Assembly: GCF_030272615.1 (NCBI RefSeq)
Contig: NC_081405.1
Span: forward strand, 605,662,177 to 605,726,176
Source of the DNA: Cryptomeria japonica
Lineage: Eukaryota; Streptophyta; Pinopsida; Cupressales; Cupressaceae
Direction of reading: 5' to 3'
Length of the DNA: 64,000 nucleotides
The notes beneath the pieces are model-generated. The model worked only from the letters and a program-made list of their open reading frames with translations. It was not told where the DNA came from and did no database searches. Positions 1 to 13,218 of the stretch are shown here, one piece after another. The position numbers and the translations under genes were made by a program. Each line of letters starts with the position of its first letter. The stretch's first letter is position 1.

Positions 1-2097
1 GGCATAACTCATATTGAATTACAGTTAGAAATCCTAACCCTGCCTAGGGTTAGGTTACAAAATATCAGAAGGAGGATCAAATAAATAAATTGATGTAATT
101 TGCATGTAGTTACATCTAAAAATATCATCCCCTACTAGGAAGAAACAAAATCCCTACAGATAACAGGAAATCTTTGCAAAAGATGTGTTGAGTGCACTTG
201 CAGAGCACAAAAGTCCTCAATACGCATTGAAGAGCCACAGGTGGCGTTCAAAAATCATCCTTAGGATTAATTTTGGTGTTATGGCATAAATTCTGATGGT
301 TGAGTTGAGATTTGATCAGATTTTGGTCATCGCCTAGGCCAAAAGATGATTTTGACTACCCAGTTGGCAACCACTCTTCACAGAGCATTTAAAACCCAAC
401 GACTCTTGCAAGATTGAATTTTGGTCGTTTGATCATCGAGGTCACTCCAAGATGGATGCATGAGAATGCACCACATAGCCCTCCAAAGGGTTCAAAAAGG
501 GTTTAAAACATGGCCATTGATCATCCCCTTAAGTGAAAATCTAGTGCCACGTGGCGGGACGCGTCCACATTTCTCTTTCGCTGCTTCGCATGGGTTGAAA
601 ATTAAGTGCCTATGTTCTTTGTGAAATGGCAAAAGTTATCACCATTTTGCAACTTTGAGTGTTGAATTGGCCTTAACCATTGCAAAATGGTAATAACCCC
701 CTATATCCCAAGTAGCACATGTCCAAATTTGATAACCTTTAAATCTTTGTGTGGTAGCGAGGAGGTCTTAACTTAGAGGAACCCTTTTTGCTAGTTTACA
801 TGGAAGGAAAGATTATTCCTTGATGCTCTTGAAAAATAGTGAAAAGCCTTTGCTGAAAGGTGATATCACCATTTCATAGAGAAAAAAAATATAAGTCCCT
901 CTCCATGAAATAGCATTTTTTTAGCATTGAAGCTTTGCGCTGACCGATAGGGAAATAGAGGAAACCGTCCCACAAACAATTGATAACCCTCCAGCCACTG
1001 ACCATTAAGTGATTTGACTGGTTGACCCAATCAACACAAAAATAAAATTTTAGAACTCGAAAAGTATGAAAGGTATAAAACCTTAGGGTTTAGGGTTTAG
1101 GGCTCATTAGGAGGTTTTAGCAGTATTTTCTTAGCCAACTAGGCTTTCTCAGATCATATTTTTTTAGGGCTAAGGTTGACATGCATTTAGTAAACAATAA
1201 ATAGTTTTAAAATTTGGAAAGTCATTTCACTTCAACTATCTAAGAATGCAAGCATGTAAGCTAGGTTCCAATTCTAAATTATTATTTTTTAATTTTTTAA
1301 TTAAGGAAGAAGAACTGATTATTTTTTTTGTTCTTGTTAGAAATAATTAATTCTAAATAATATTGGTCAGAAAGTTTATATTACATCAATATTCTCGTTT
1401 AGTATGAAAATAAGTTCAAATTCCATAGCTAAGCTGACTTATTTATGGTTGTCTTCGAAAAGGTTTGCCTCTTGTAGTGTCTCAAAACTGAGGCAAAGGA
1501 GCTATTATAATGGAAAAAAATCACAAACATTTCATTGTCACAAATTAGAATGCAAGCAATGAACTTAAAGTAACTTTGTGGGTTGAAACATAGTAGCAAC
1601 AAATAATTATTAACAACCCTTTAGCAGAACAAAACAATGTTATGGTTTATAACAGTGTTTTATAAGGAGAGATTAACTATGATGATACAGTTTATACAAT
1701 GTCCTTTAATCATACTTGTTCATGCACTAACAATAAAGAAGATTAACCAAATAAACAAGGTTTAAGGATTTAGTTTAAAGTATTAAATAATGAAGAATTT
1801 TGCATTATGTTTTCACCTTTGTTTATTAATAGCAAGCATATGTATGCATATGTTGTAGGTCAAGGTTATTTTTTACAACTTATTAGAAAATAGAAGTAAA
1901 ATTAATTATTGTGAACCTAGAGTTGAGTGCATATGTATATTCGTAAACATGGGGGTGCAAGATTGCAATCATTTTCATGAATATGATGGCTATTGAACTC
2001 TACAACAATTAACTTAATTGAAGTAACATAAACATGTTGTGAATGGTAGTTATCCATAATCATGCAGAACAACAAAGTCTAAACCTGGAATGGTTAG
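1..2097. other. Gene-free sequence
   Basis: No supported coding region or RNA gene is seen. There is a TATA-like GGTATAAAAC near 1070, followed at about 1081-1103 by three units of the plant telomere-like heptamer TTTAGGG. This is too short for a telomere. It resembles the CCCTAAA/TTTAGGG words common in plant promoters and LTRs, so the stretch may hold an unrecognised LTR promoter. Confidence 0.5.
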
Positions 2098-3221
2098 TGT
2101 ATGCAGAAAAATGTGAATGTAAACTACTGAAAAGATAAACTAAGCAAATGACAAACACATATCTCAACCACACTCAAGACTAGGATGTTTAGGAAGAAAT
2201 ATAAGTAGATAAACAATATTAAAATAATAATTAAAATGAAAACTCCAATTTCCTCCTTCGATTTGATTGTCCCCTGATTTGATGTGTGCTTGTTATATGA
2301 TAGATACTTGGTTGTGCTCCATGATAATTAATGCAAGATGAATACTAAGCTAAGATGGGATGTAAAATACTATGCTAAATGGATGTGTTTATGCAAAAGA
2401 GGGAGTGAGCATTTCTACATTATGAGGGTATGAAAATGAGAGTGGATGGCTTGTGAAGGAAAATGGGGGGTTTAAATAGGCTAGAAAGAGAGATGGAGGG
2501 GGATGAAGATGAGACACAAGTCTCTGAGAATGGAAAGTGTCATGAGGGAGAATGGCATGTGTCCTTAAGAAGGACATGTGTCATTGGAAGGAATGACAGG
2601 TGTCCTTGAGGACACATGCCCATTTGGGAGTAAGTTGCCCAAATTGGAAGGTTATACTCCAAAAGAGATTGAAAAACCAAGTTATTCCCATATTTGAGGA
2701 AATTTTGGATATTTTCCCAAATTTTAGGGAATTTTCCCCAAATTCAAACACATTTTCCTCAAATTTTAGGAAATTTGGGATATTTTAGGGAATCTTGAGA
2801 TATTTTGGGAATGTGCACACATATGGTGAGGATTAAGGGATAGGGTTGACTAAACCATTGGTTCGCTAGGTGGATTGGGTTAGGAGAAGGGTTAGAGAAG
2901 GGGTTAAGATTAGGAGACATGTTGAGAAATAGAATATATTAATTTAATTAATTAATTCTATGAGAGAATTTAAGAGGAAAAAGTCAACTTAATTAAATAA
3001 TCAAATTGCATTTTGATTTATTTAATAGAGGAAAAGGGTAAAATTTAATTAATTAATTGATTTATGGTTGTCAAATAATTAATTAAAGAAGGGCTATAGT
3101 GTAATTGATAATATTAATTAGCTAGAAGGAAACATTGTCAATTAATTAAATAATATGTAATTATTTAATTAAATGTGTTTGGGATGACTAAATTCAATTA
3201 CTCATATTTTAGGTGTCTACA
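2098..3221 (-). mobile_element. 3' LTR of a Tat-like gypsy element
   Basis: On the plus strand the block starts TGTATGCAG and ends GTGTCTACA. These ends match the large Tat element's LTR (TGTATGCGGG ... CGTCTACA). The sequence just right of it, read on the minus strand, is AAAGAAGGGCAAAA. That is the same kind of polypurine tract that borders the Tat 3' LTR. It is therefore read as the 3' LTR of a second minus-strand element whose interior lies to the right. A truncated relative lies at about 54826-55636. The left boundary is less certain than the right. Confidence 0.6.
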
Positions 3222-6200
3222 TTTTGCCCTTCTTTGTAGTGGTGTTGGAAAAGCATCAGTGCAAAGACAAAAAGACATTAGCAATTCGAAGAACTAGGTA
3301 CAAGAAAAAGCCTTCAGACAAATGAAAGAAGGGCAAGAAGTAGGTTTGGTAGGTGAAACAACACTCAAAAAGATGATTGTAGGAAGAAATGAGAAGAAAA
3401 ATGTTCCCAAAGGGACCAAGATGATGAAATTAGGGCTTTGGGAAGCCCTTTATTAGCAAATTTTGAAATTTACTATTCATTTTCACTATGCATAGGTGAG
3501 ATTTCAGAGAAAATTAGAGCCCTTTTAGATTTTGTTTTTGCATTTTAGAGATTTTGTTGCATTAGACGAGATGGTGGCTAGGGAAATCATGAGGTATCAT
3601 GTGGACGAAGAACATGTACACATTCTCAAGTGAAATCACAAAAGAAAAAGAACCATGTAAATGCAACGCATATGCAAATTTGAATGAATCATGGACCACA
3701 AGTATCTTTAACCTTGATTGTTATTTGAGAAAGCATTTATTTGCTTTAGCATTGTATATGATGCACCATGGTATGAGTAACCAAGGTGATTTTGACAACC
3801 AATGCATGGATTGACTCAACAAAAAGAAACACAAAAAGGTTAGTTTAGCAACACACAGAGTTACAGAGAAGTTTGCAGGAAATGATGCTAGAAAAACCAC
3901 AACCAAAGAGATATGCCCCAATGTAACATGAGATAACCAAGACCTCATGAGGGAACAACATGGGACACATCAAAAACACACCAATGAAAAACAAAAAGAA
4001 ACAAGATCAAACCCTTGGTTTTGTTATTCCTTGCACACCATGATATAAAGGATCATAGCGACCAAGAGAACACAAAACAAAGGAGCTCAAAATGATAAAC
4101 AAAGATGAAAAAGAATCAAATCCAACACGAGTGCCTCTATATATTTTGCCAAAAGGATAATTGGTGGATGGGATTTTATGTTGTTTGACAAGTGGAAGGA
4201 TACATCCTACGCAGACTGATAATTGGATGAGGGATTTGATGAGATTAGATGACAAAAGATACCTGACACGATCACGATGACAAAGATGCTCAAGGATGAT
4301 TGTTGAAGAACCAACTGATGGGATATGATCTTGATGACACATGTCTGACTTGACACAAAGGACAAGTCCTAACGACACATGCACAAGCAAACCTATATGG
4401 AAACACACAACCAACACTATGTACAAGATGCATAAGAACTATGGATGATGGATGAGATCCCAGGGACAAACATGATGTTTCCCCAATCAAGATGAAAAGC
4501 GATGATGGATTGATCATTAATGGGGTGTTATTGATGTGAGAATGATATATCTCGAAACAACACTAGGATTGGATTGATGGTGGATAAATTTTTGATGATG
4601 TGGGAATGATATATACCAAAACCAAAAAAAGGATTGGGAAGGATACATCCCAATGGTGGTGATTTGATTATGATCAAGGCTTGTAGAAAGGCTAGGAACA
4701 AGACCATGAATGTGATTGGATGATTTGATTTGGTGTTTTCTTTTTGATAGCTAAAGGATATGGATAGGATTTTCTTGTGATGGTGGATTGAAAGGAGTAG
4801 ATGGACTGATTGGATGGATGATATTGGATTATGTGGGGGTAGCCTAGGGCTAGATACCAATGATAAGGGATGTAAGAGGTGATGAAATGATATGATAGGA
4901 GGGATTGAGAAAAGAAGGATAGGTTGAAAAGGATTTGCAGATGGAAGCATTATGGGATGAGGATTGGGAGACAAAAGGATGAGGGATGAAAGGATGGAGG
5001 ATAGGCTAAAAAGGATTTGGAGATGGAAGCATTATGAGATGAGGACTGGGAGATGAAAGGATGAAGGACGAAAGGATGGAGGGTAGGATGAAAAGGACTT
5101 GGAAATGAAAGCATTATGGGATAAGGATTGGGAGAGGAAAGGATGAGGGACAAAAGGATGGAGGATATGATAAAAAGGATTAGGAGATGGAAGCATTATT
5201 GGATGAGGATTAGGAGAGGAAAGGATGAGGGACAAAAGGATGGAGGAACTAGGAGATAAGGATTAGTGGATGGATGGATTAGTGAATAGATGGTGGGTGT
5301 GATAGGGTCTCCAAGGACTATGTCTCATGTGTAATGAGGCACTTAGTAGGGATATGATAGGAGTAATGATAGGAAGTTGAGGGAAGTGAATGGAAGATAG
5401 GGTGATGGGTGGATAAGAACTATGAAGGTATGTGAAATGATTATATGGATGGGAGGAAGGATGTATGGATAGGAAGGATGATGGAGGAAAAATTGAGATG
5501 GGGAAATGGATGCCAAGAGATGTGAAAAGCATGTATACATGATGGCCTTTTATTTTTATCAAGATCCAAGGAGGATGGAGGAAGTGAAATGGATAGGAAA
5601 TGTTGGGTATGGTAGGTAGATGAGATGTAGGAGGTAATGGCTAAATGGTTAGAAGAAATTTCCCCCAAGTGTGGAGAGCAAAATGATGGAGGGAATTACA
5701 CATGATGCCTATTTTCTAGGTCTTCATCATGTTACTTGTCCAAGGCATCTATTTTCCAAGTTTTCACCATTGGACGAATTTTTTTCTCTTTAATTTTTTT
5801 TCTTTTTTCTATTTTTGAATTTTTATTTTGGATTTTTTCTTATTTTTCCATTTTTTGAATTTTCTGATTTTTGGGAAGGAAATTTATGGATGGAGATGGA
5901 TGAGGATAAATGGATTTGGTGGATAGGTGATAAGGGAGATGGATGGAGGACTCAAGCATCAAGTTTCATATCAAGGTAATAGGAGCCCATTTGAAGTAAT
6001 CATTGTATGTTGGCACAACTATATTAGGAATGAGTGGATTATGCAAAGGCTTGGATTAGATGGCTTTGATGGGAGATATAAGGGATGTAGGGGATATGGG
6101 GTGGAAAGTATTTGGATGGAATGAGGGAGAGTGAGTGTGATAGGGGGATGTTGTCAAGACCAACATTGGCACTGTTGGTGTTTCCAACTAATTACTCCAA

Positions 6201-6622
6201 AGTTCCTCTATGATAGGCCAATATCAATATTCAAGGACTTGTATCAATGGGCCAATTGACAGAGTGATAATCGGGTATAAGGAACTCTTCACACTCTCTA
6301 TACATCAGGCTCTATTAGACCTAGGCGGGTATCCCTTACAGCAACATCTTTGATATTCTCTTGACTTATATGATGCTACAACATGTGTTCTCGAACTACT
6401 ATGTGAGTCAATGATCTCTAAACCTCATGCGATGTGGCCTTCATCCTTTTGTAATTCTGATCACAATGGAAACCAGTTATCCTATGCACTTGAAAGAAAA
6501 AATGAATAAACTTTAAATGACTACTGTATTTCTTTTAGATAAATCCTTCTTCCTTCCATAATTAAGTATGAATTATCACGATCAATGTCATATCCATTGG
6601 GCTAAGCATTAGATGAACCATT
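3222..6622 (-). other. Probable interior 3' region of Tat-like element
   Basis: No intact coding sequence is seen. The short open frames here are low-complexity shadows of GGATGG-rich DNA. A block near 5700-5880 (GCCTATTTTCTAGGT, then TTTTCACCATT, then a T-rich tract) resembles 19630-19740 of the large Tat element, which lies just downstream of its integrase. That supports reading this stretch as the non-coding 3' interior of the element whose LTR ends at 3221. No integrase was found, so the element is truncated or strongly rearranged. The origin of 5900-6622 is unclear. Confidence 0.4.
4905..5245. repeat. 82-bp tandem repeat, about four copies
   Basis: The word GCATTAT recurs at 4947, 5029, 5111 and 5193, exactly 82 bp apart. 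It sits in a unit containing GGAGATGGAAGCATTATG, then GATGAGGATTGGGAGA, then AAAGGATGGAGGATA. The period is not a multiple of three, so the proline/serine-rich minus-strand open frames across it are unlikely to be real proteins. It lies inside the presumed Tat-like interior. Confidence 0.85.
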
Positions 6623-8132
6623 TGTTGGCATATGTGCAGAGTATGATGACATGATGATATTGTATGTTGTCATTGATGTCAATATGCTGAACAGTGAACC
6701 GGTATATTGAAGTAAGCAACTTGCAAGAAAATTGGTATGATGTTGTGAACCGGTATATGTGAAAAAGTGAAGCAGTATGTCTGTCCAAGTGAACCGGTAT
6801 GATGGAATGTGAACCGGTATATGGAATGTTTTGTATCAAGGCTTCATATGGTATGACTACTAGTCAGTAGTCTTAGCTTCAAGGTTTCTAGTTGAAGTAT
6901 TCCAAGCCTGTGTGATTCAACTGATGACATTTTGTGATGAGTTAGCATTGTAATGAAGAACAGATTGTGTTGCCACGTCATCCTTGTGCGTGTGAAGGAT
7001 CTTGCATGAAGGAGATTGATCCTATCTACCTCGAGAATGTGAGTAGTCTCTGTAAATGATGCAAAACTCATGATGGGTTATCAGCCTCCAAGAAGTGGTG
7101 AACAATGAATGATGGAGAATGTCTTGAGATCTGTTCAAGACTATTGTAATCAATGCAATATGTTCAACGGTTAGGATTGAACCGACTGAATTACTTAACC
7201 TAAATGTTTAGGGTTTAGGGTTTATGCTACTGACCTATCTATTTCCTATAAGGTCAATGTTGTTTTTCATGTTGAGGTTGTTGGCAAATGTTGTGTGTGT
7301 ATCTAAGTGCAGAGATAAGTGATTCTTTCCAGACCAGATAAGAGAATAGATACCTACAGAGTGTGATTGTAGAAGGAAGGAACTAAAGCGGATCTGCATT
7401 GGAATTGAAGTGCTGTTACCAGATCATTGTAATACCTATTGACCTCTAACCACTTCAACAGTTGGAAAATCCCTTAACAGGGTAGCTTTAACCGGCATAC
7501 TATAAAATCCTTTAATAGGGTGACTCAAAATCATTAAGTTCTTAAAATCCTCTAACCAAGTAACCTTTAACAGGGTTTAACCCTTAACCGGGTATTTTAG
7601 CCATCCCTTAATCGGGTGATCCCTAGCAGGATTGGTTCCTAATAGAACCTGTTGTAAAAGTCTCTAACCGGACTAGGCTCCTAACAAAGTGGACTTCAAA
7701 AGGGTTCAAAGGACAAATTGTGGGTATTCATCCCCACCATGGTTTTTCCCAATTGGGTTTCCATGTGAAAAAATATGTTTGTTATGTGTGATGCCTTTTC
7801 ATGTGGTGCTTTGTTATTTTTTGTCAAGCGGTAAAGCATGTTGAACCAATAAGTCTTTACATTTCTGTTGATATATCACTAGTGTATGCATATGGGTGAA
7901 GTGGAAATAAGATGTTAGATTGTGTGGAAAGTTGAGTGTTACCAGTTTAGATCCTTCACCGTCTCACTGTGTTTAAGCGGTAGTAATCTAGTTTAGACCG
8001 GTGTTAGTGATTGTCAGTCAAGTGCACTGTTTGCAGTCAAACTGGTTCAGGAAAAGTGTTTTTGCCTGTACTGATTCACCCCCCCCCCTCTCAGTATTGG
8101 TTTGGTACTAACTATTCATCATTTATTCATCA
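6623..8132 (+). mobile_element. Solo LTR, copia-type
   Basis: The block starts TGTTGGCATATG and ends TTATTCATCA. It is flanked by perfect 5-bp direct repeats CCATT at 6618-6622 and 8133-8137. No PBS, PPT or coding interior is present, so it is a solo LTR of 1,510 bp left by LTR-LTR recombination. Near its 3' end it has TTCACCCCCCCCC, the mirror of the TGAATCA-flanked poly-G tract in the copia-type LTRs further right. It also shares a TGGTTTTTCCC...GGGTTTCCA stretch with the solo LTR at 50625-52174. A short TTTAGGG-type run occurs at about 7207-7222. Confidence 0.85.
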
Positions 8133-9470
8133 CCATTATTACAATACAAATTATGCATGTTTGCACCATCTTTTGTCTAATATGATTGATACTTGATATC
8201 AATCATAACATGAAATGAATTTCATAATTGTACCTCAATTAACATTCTCTACATAGAGCCTCTTTGAATGAGATTAGTAGATTCAATCTCCTACTTTAGA
8301 TGAAGCTAAAAATTATTCAAGTTGATCAACATAGTGAAGAGACATGAACCAAAAACCCTTGATTTTATTGAATCATATAAGACCCTGGATAACAAAAAGA
8401 GACAAACAATCATAGAAGTCATAGAATTGGATTTCCAGATGTTTTCACTATACAAAATATGTGTACATATCCTTCACAAAGATTTACTGCAAATGGAACA
8501 TGACACATAATCACAATATTGCACTATAGAACATATGAACACTCTTGCATGTTGTTCACCCTTGGTAAAAAATAGTACAATAGCCTCAAGCTATATGAAT
8601 TGTATTTTTATTCAGGAAGAAGAAGAAGAAAACAAGGCCTTGAATATCCTCTTATAGAAAAATTTGGGATGCAACAAGCTTCGGGCCTTTTATAAAATCA
8701 AAAATTAGGTGACCGACTAACAGGGAAAAGACAAAAAAACTTTTCAGCTTCCTCATAAAGACAGATGTTATTTTTTGCTCCTCCACAGGTGGTAGTTGTT
8801 AGAGATTATCTGAGATGATCTGGAGTCTCCCTTTTCTTTGTCCAAGCTCCCTTATCAGATTGAAAAGCATGATAATCCTGCGGACCTATTTAATACATAG
8901 TGATAGAAATAAGCTTATGAGCTCTTCCCACAGATATGCAATAAATATGCAAGATAGAGATAAAATATTTTAGGGAACTAGTGATTTAATCAAGAAATAC
9001 ACCATCAGATATCCTTCTAACCGAGAAGAAGAAATAAATAAACAAGATAACAAAAAAGGCGAGAAATTGTAAATTTCAAAATCAGAAAAGAGAGGAGGAA
9101 AGGATTAGAAATCTTCAAATCCATGTTGTTTGAGGTACTGGAGAGCCTTGAGGTGTTGATGATATTCTCTATCTTCATTTTATGATTTGGCCACCTCCAT
9201 TCTCATCATACCACTATCAAGCCTTGACAATGTATCCATGTATGATCTTAATTTCTTAATGAGTTATGCATAATTTGCAATAATACCAGGAAACATTTGA
9301 CACTGAATTGTCTTGATGTCAGTTATCCACTCTATCTTGGACCCCAGAACCTTTTCTCCCTCTGCTCTACTTCTTTCTCTATCAAACAAAGAAGGCATGT
9401 GATTGGTGACCAAGAAATGGAAGCCTCTGAGTTCACTATCAATTTTCTATGTATAGATCCTGTGAATAGT
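8133..9470. other. Gene-free sequence
   Basis: Nothing recognisable is seen here beyond short open frames without family features. A GAAGAAGAAG purine run occurs near 8620. The stretch is the target sequence of the solo LTR and leads into the decayed coding region to the right. Confidence 0.4.
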
Positions 9471-9476
9471 AAAGAG

Positions 9477-11625
9477 TTATTTTATCACCTCAAACCTGAC
9501 CTTAAAGCCCTTAATCATGGCATGTAAGAAACTTGGGAGAGGCTTAACCAGTGAAATTTCCAATACTGCAATTATTTTTCTCATATGAGACAATGAGAAA
9601 GCCATAAAACGTTGCCACTTCAAATGTTCTTGAGAAAACCTTAACAACTCTCTATGCTCATCCCATGTTGCATCTACATGGTCCAAGATTTCATTGATCT
9701 TTGATTTCAATAGTGATTTTTTCATGTCTATCTTTATTCTCCTCTCCATCTGCAAAGCATCTACCTTTAACACATCCTTCTCCTTACTCAAACCAGGACT
9801 ATCTCCAATCCAGTTTAAGCCAGATCATTCCTCAATCCTATAACTTCATCAAATGTATGCTCAATCCTTCCCAGAGATGTGTACGTAGGTCCTGCATATA
9901 ACTATTCCTGTAGAGTAGTCACCCTTTCCCTTAGAATGGTGACCTCCTCTTCTTCCTTCAAGGCCACCTTATGAGTAAACTTTTCCACATTTAGATTGAA
10001 GCATGTTGCCTCTGTGATGGATGTGTTAGCCACTCTCTTGACTAACAGGCTTCCAAATAACTAATCAACCTCATAGCTCATGCTACGTCTTCTTATAGCT
10101 CTATGAAGACACCAAATAACTAATTAATCAAGGTGATCATCAAATAGTACTCCTAAAAGTACTTTCTCCCTTTGTTTTAGATCTATTGAATCCAAATCTA
10201 TACCATGCCTCTTCCTCAACTCATCAAAGACAATAGAAAAGGAAAAATGCCCCATCCTTCCAAAAGGAGTACACCACTCCTTTTCACAATCTCCCTTCCT
10301 ATCTCTGGAGTCATAGGAGTAAATTTCTCCTTTACAGCCTTCAACATCCTTCATTCTTAGCCTCTCTTCACTTTCCAAATCATCAAATTTAATACCTCTA
10401 CTCCTTTGCATATCATTTGTCAAATTTGTTATGAAAAATTGCCTGAACTCTCTAGTATTTATAAAATCATCACCACTCATGAACTATTGGAAAGCATTCA
10501 CATCTCACATCTTCACTAAGATCTCCTCTAAGTTTAAATGCATCAAGGGCCCACTCCTTGGGAGGATCTTGAATTGTAACCCATGTCCTTGTATCAAATA
10601 TATGAGGTGGTAGAGCCTCATCTCCTTGGAATTAAAAAACCCTATAAGATTGAAATGGGATATCCCTCCCCGGGGACAACATATACAAAGGGGTCACAAT
10701 CCTTGGGCTCTCTGGTACCTGAGAAAGAGAGCCAGCAAAGTATGAAGCAACCATTGGTTTCTTCTTGGTAGCTTCTACGAGCAACCTTTCTAAATGGGCA
10801 GGCTCTGATGACTTAGGGTCAAGAGTAGATGTAGATGGATTTTCTTGAGGTCTTAGGGGAGGGGAAGCAGGTCCAATGGGGAAGCCAATTGATTGAGGAT
10901 ATTATGGTCTTTCCTCCTTTACCACTTGCACTGAAGGTATAACATCCAAGCGGGACCTCTCATGAGGCAAAGGCATAATGTTGACATCTATGTAAGTGGC
11001 AAAAATTGCCCTCATCCTATCCTTTTGAATCAATAATGACTGCAAAGAAGGAGCATAAGAATTGTCCTCCTTCCTTTTTCTATTCTCTTCATACTTGATT
11101 TTCTACTATCTTTCCTTTCTTTTCAATACTTTCTCATAATTTTTTGCATTTCTTATGAGGTCTCCATCATCTTCCTCATCCCATTAATGCTCTTGCATCT
11201 TACCCTTGTCAAACCCTTTAATAATCCATTCAAAGTCATAAAACCTATACTTGTCTAGGGGAAGTCTATACTTATTCAGCATAGAATCAAGGATATCATA
11301 TGCTTTTTTGTTCAAAAAATGATACATCCCAATCACAACTTGTGATGGGATCATTGATCCTTTCTTATATGACCCCCCTACCAAGGACTTGTCAGCCTCA
11401 ACTAGTTGATGCATGATTTCTAAGAAATCCACCCTATCCTGAATAGTGGTAGGAAAAATTCTAGGAGTATGTCCTATTGGTAAACAGATTTGTCACTATG
11501 AATTCTCCTTCAAAATTGACCTTGTTCGCCCAAAGAGCAATGACAACCATTCCAACAATTGGAGAGATTGTGGTGAAGCCACAATCTTCCTCTACGTTTG
11601 AGAGGGGCAACTCCCTCGTATGATG
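9477..11625 (-). pseudogene. Decayed protein of unknown family
   Basis: Minus-strand coding potential runs from about 11625 to 9477 in several frames, so it is broken by indels and stops. Readable pieces in order are: a hydrophobic start near 11560 (IVGMVVIALWANKVNF); 11440-11184 with DFLEIMHQLVEADKS and NKYRLPLDKYRFYDFEW; a charged linker; 10480-10124, acidic and basic; and 9791-9477, helical, with ATWDEHRELLRFSQEHLKW. The content (long helical charged segments, no catalytic motif I recognise) resembles the accessory proteins of plant transposons. I cannot assign a family. Its upstream end abuts a probable LTR remnant, and a similarly decayed same-strand protein lies at 40777-41743 beyond the PPR and Tat insertions, so the two may once have been joined. 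Confidence 0.45.
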
Positions 11626-12590
11626 GGGGTTTTTTAGGATTTTTGTGTACTTTTTACCTAAAAGTACAAAAAGGAAATAAAACTAAACTAAAGAAAAGAT
11701 AATAACAAAAACCCTAATGAAAAACAGACGAACACCAAATAGGATTTCACAAATGATGATTGATACAAAGGGGATTTAAGCACAAAAAAATATTTAACTC
11801 ACAAATATCTCAACATACGAAGAGATGGGTAACTCTAGCACATCCAAACCAAGATACCAAAGCTTGATTGTGTTTCATTACATCAATTGCATGAATTGAA
11901 AGCATTCCAATAGATGACAGATGATTTGCACATAGACAAAAGATATCACTAATTTGACATATGAAAGATTAGTAATAATAACTCAAGAAGCACATCTAGC
12001 AAATACAAGCTAAATGCATCCTTTATTATGTTCATGAAATTATACAATCTCAAGAACTCTTCTATACAAAGTGCAAACACAAAATTCATCAAACTACTTC
12101 TCTAAGAATTTCTCCATAGTCTCCCCTTTGTCAAAGTATCCCCCTTCACAAATGAAAAAGCCTTGCATTTATAGGCTTGAAAGAATAACTACCTTGATAA
12201 CCAACTCATAACCACTTTGAATAACCACCTTAGGTAACTACTTTGTGTAACTACTTAGGATAACTACCTAGAAGAATCACTTAAAATAACTACCCAACTT
12301 AATCACTTGGGATAACTACCCAAGCTAATTCTTAGAATAACCAACTGGGGTAACCACTTAATAAAACTACCCAAATGACTACTTAAAATAACTACCCTTT
12401 TGAAGGCAAGTTAGGATTTACCTAACTTTTACAAGAGTGAAGTTAAAATTTAAGTGGCATAAGTCACTTTTACAAAAGTGATAATTTGAAACAAAGACCA
12501 AGTTGATGACCTTATTGAGGTAATTCTCAATCCTCGCTTCATCATGGCACTGAACATCCTATGTCTTTTGTTTGTTTAATATGCACTTGC
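11626..12590 (-). mobile_element. Probable LTR remnant with TATA box
   Basis: This 1-kb block separates the decayed protein on its left from the PPR remnant on its right and has no coding capacity. Read on the minus strand it contains CTATAAATGCAAGG near 12170, a good TATA box, as in the other LTRs of the window. I could not find matching TSDs or a partner LTR, so the element type and exact ends are guesses. Confidence 0.35.
12180..12400. repeat. Irregular AATAACTACC repeat
   Basis: The word TAACTACC/TAACCAACT recurs about every 14-20 bp (for example GATAACTACC, AATAACTACC, GTAACCACTT), more than ten times. Spacing is irregular, so this is a degenerate minisatellite within the probable LTR remnant. 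Confidence 0.6.
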
Positions 12591-13218
12591 AACTATAACA
12601 CCTTACAAAATTCCTCTATCCTTGATGTTTTGATGGACACATATAACCTGTTCCAAAGTTCTTAAAATTGTTGCACCCAATGGGTTGACATCTTTCCAAG
12701 GTCTTCTGTCAAACAATTCATTCATATCGACCTTTATATTTCTATCAATAATATCGGACTAAAATATCCCTTCCATACCGTGACTTTGACATGCTTCAAT
12801 TTGAAAGTTTATAAAGCTTTCAATAAATCCATTTTGAGCATATGCTGCAATCATGCATTCAACAAGAGACATTTCTTTTGAGTGATTCTATCCCATTGTT
12901 CAGGTGCTTCGTTTATATGACCAATGCATATTCATATATAATCTTCAGGCACCAAAAAGATATATCAACACACATCCACCACAACTTTGACTCATAATTT
13001 AATAATATTATATCCACCATGACTACGAAGTTCAAACAGCTCATGCTCAACTACCCTGTGGTGTGATAAAGACTATTCATATGATTGAAGCATCTACAAC
13101 CCTCATCCACTAATTAGAATGCAAACCAAGCTTATGATGTGAGAATGGTTCAAGAGTGCTTCGTAAATTTATAAATTTTGAGAGCTTCCTTGAGCAATCC
13201 ATTTTTGGCAAAAGTTTT
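12590..13218 (-). pseudogene. PPR protein remnant, downstream part
   Basis: Minus-strand reading gives clear pentatricopeptide-repeat phrases in several frames. AKNGLLKEALKIY lies next to the Tat insertion at 13218. MIAAYAQNGF follows near 12850, and TLEQVICVHQNIKDRGIL near 12620. These match the plant PLS/DYW-type PPR pattern (AYAQNG..., then ...LEQG..IH..I...G). Stops and frameshifts interrupt it throughout. PPR proteins normally bind organellar RNA in plastids or mitochondria; this copy cannot. The upstream half continues at 39402-40760 on the other side of the Tat element, so the element inserted into this already decaying or later decayed gene. Confidence 0.7.

Noticed and set aside
1081..1103. 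Telomere-like TTTAGGG units
   Set aside because: Only about three units, next to a TATA-like motif; better explained as promoter-type sequence than as interstitial telomere.
4528..5235. Series of Pro/Ser/His-rich minus-strand open frames
   Set aside because: They lie on GGATGA-rich DNA including an 82-bp repeat; the period breaks the frame and no family motif is seen.
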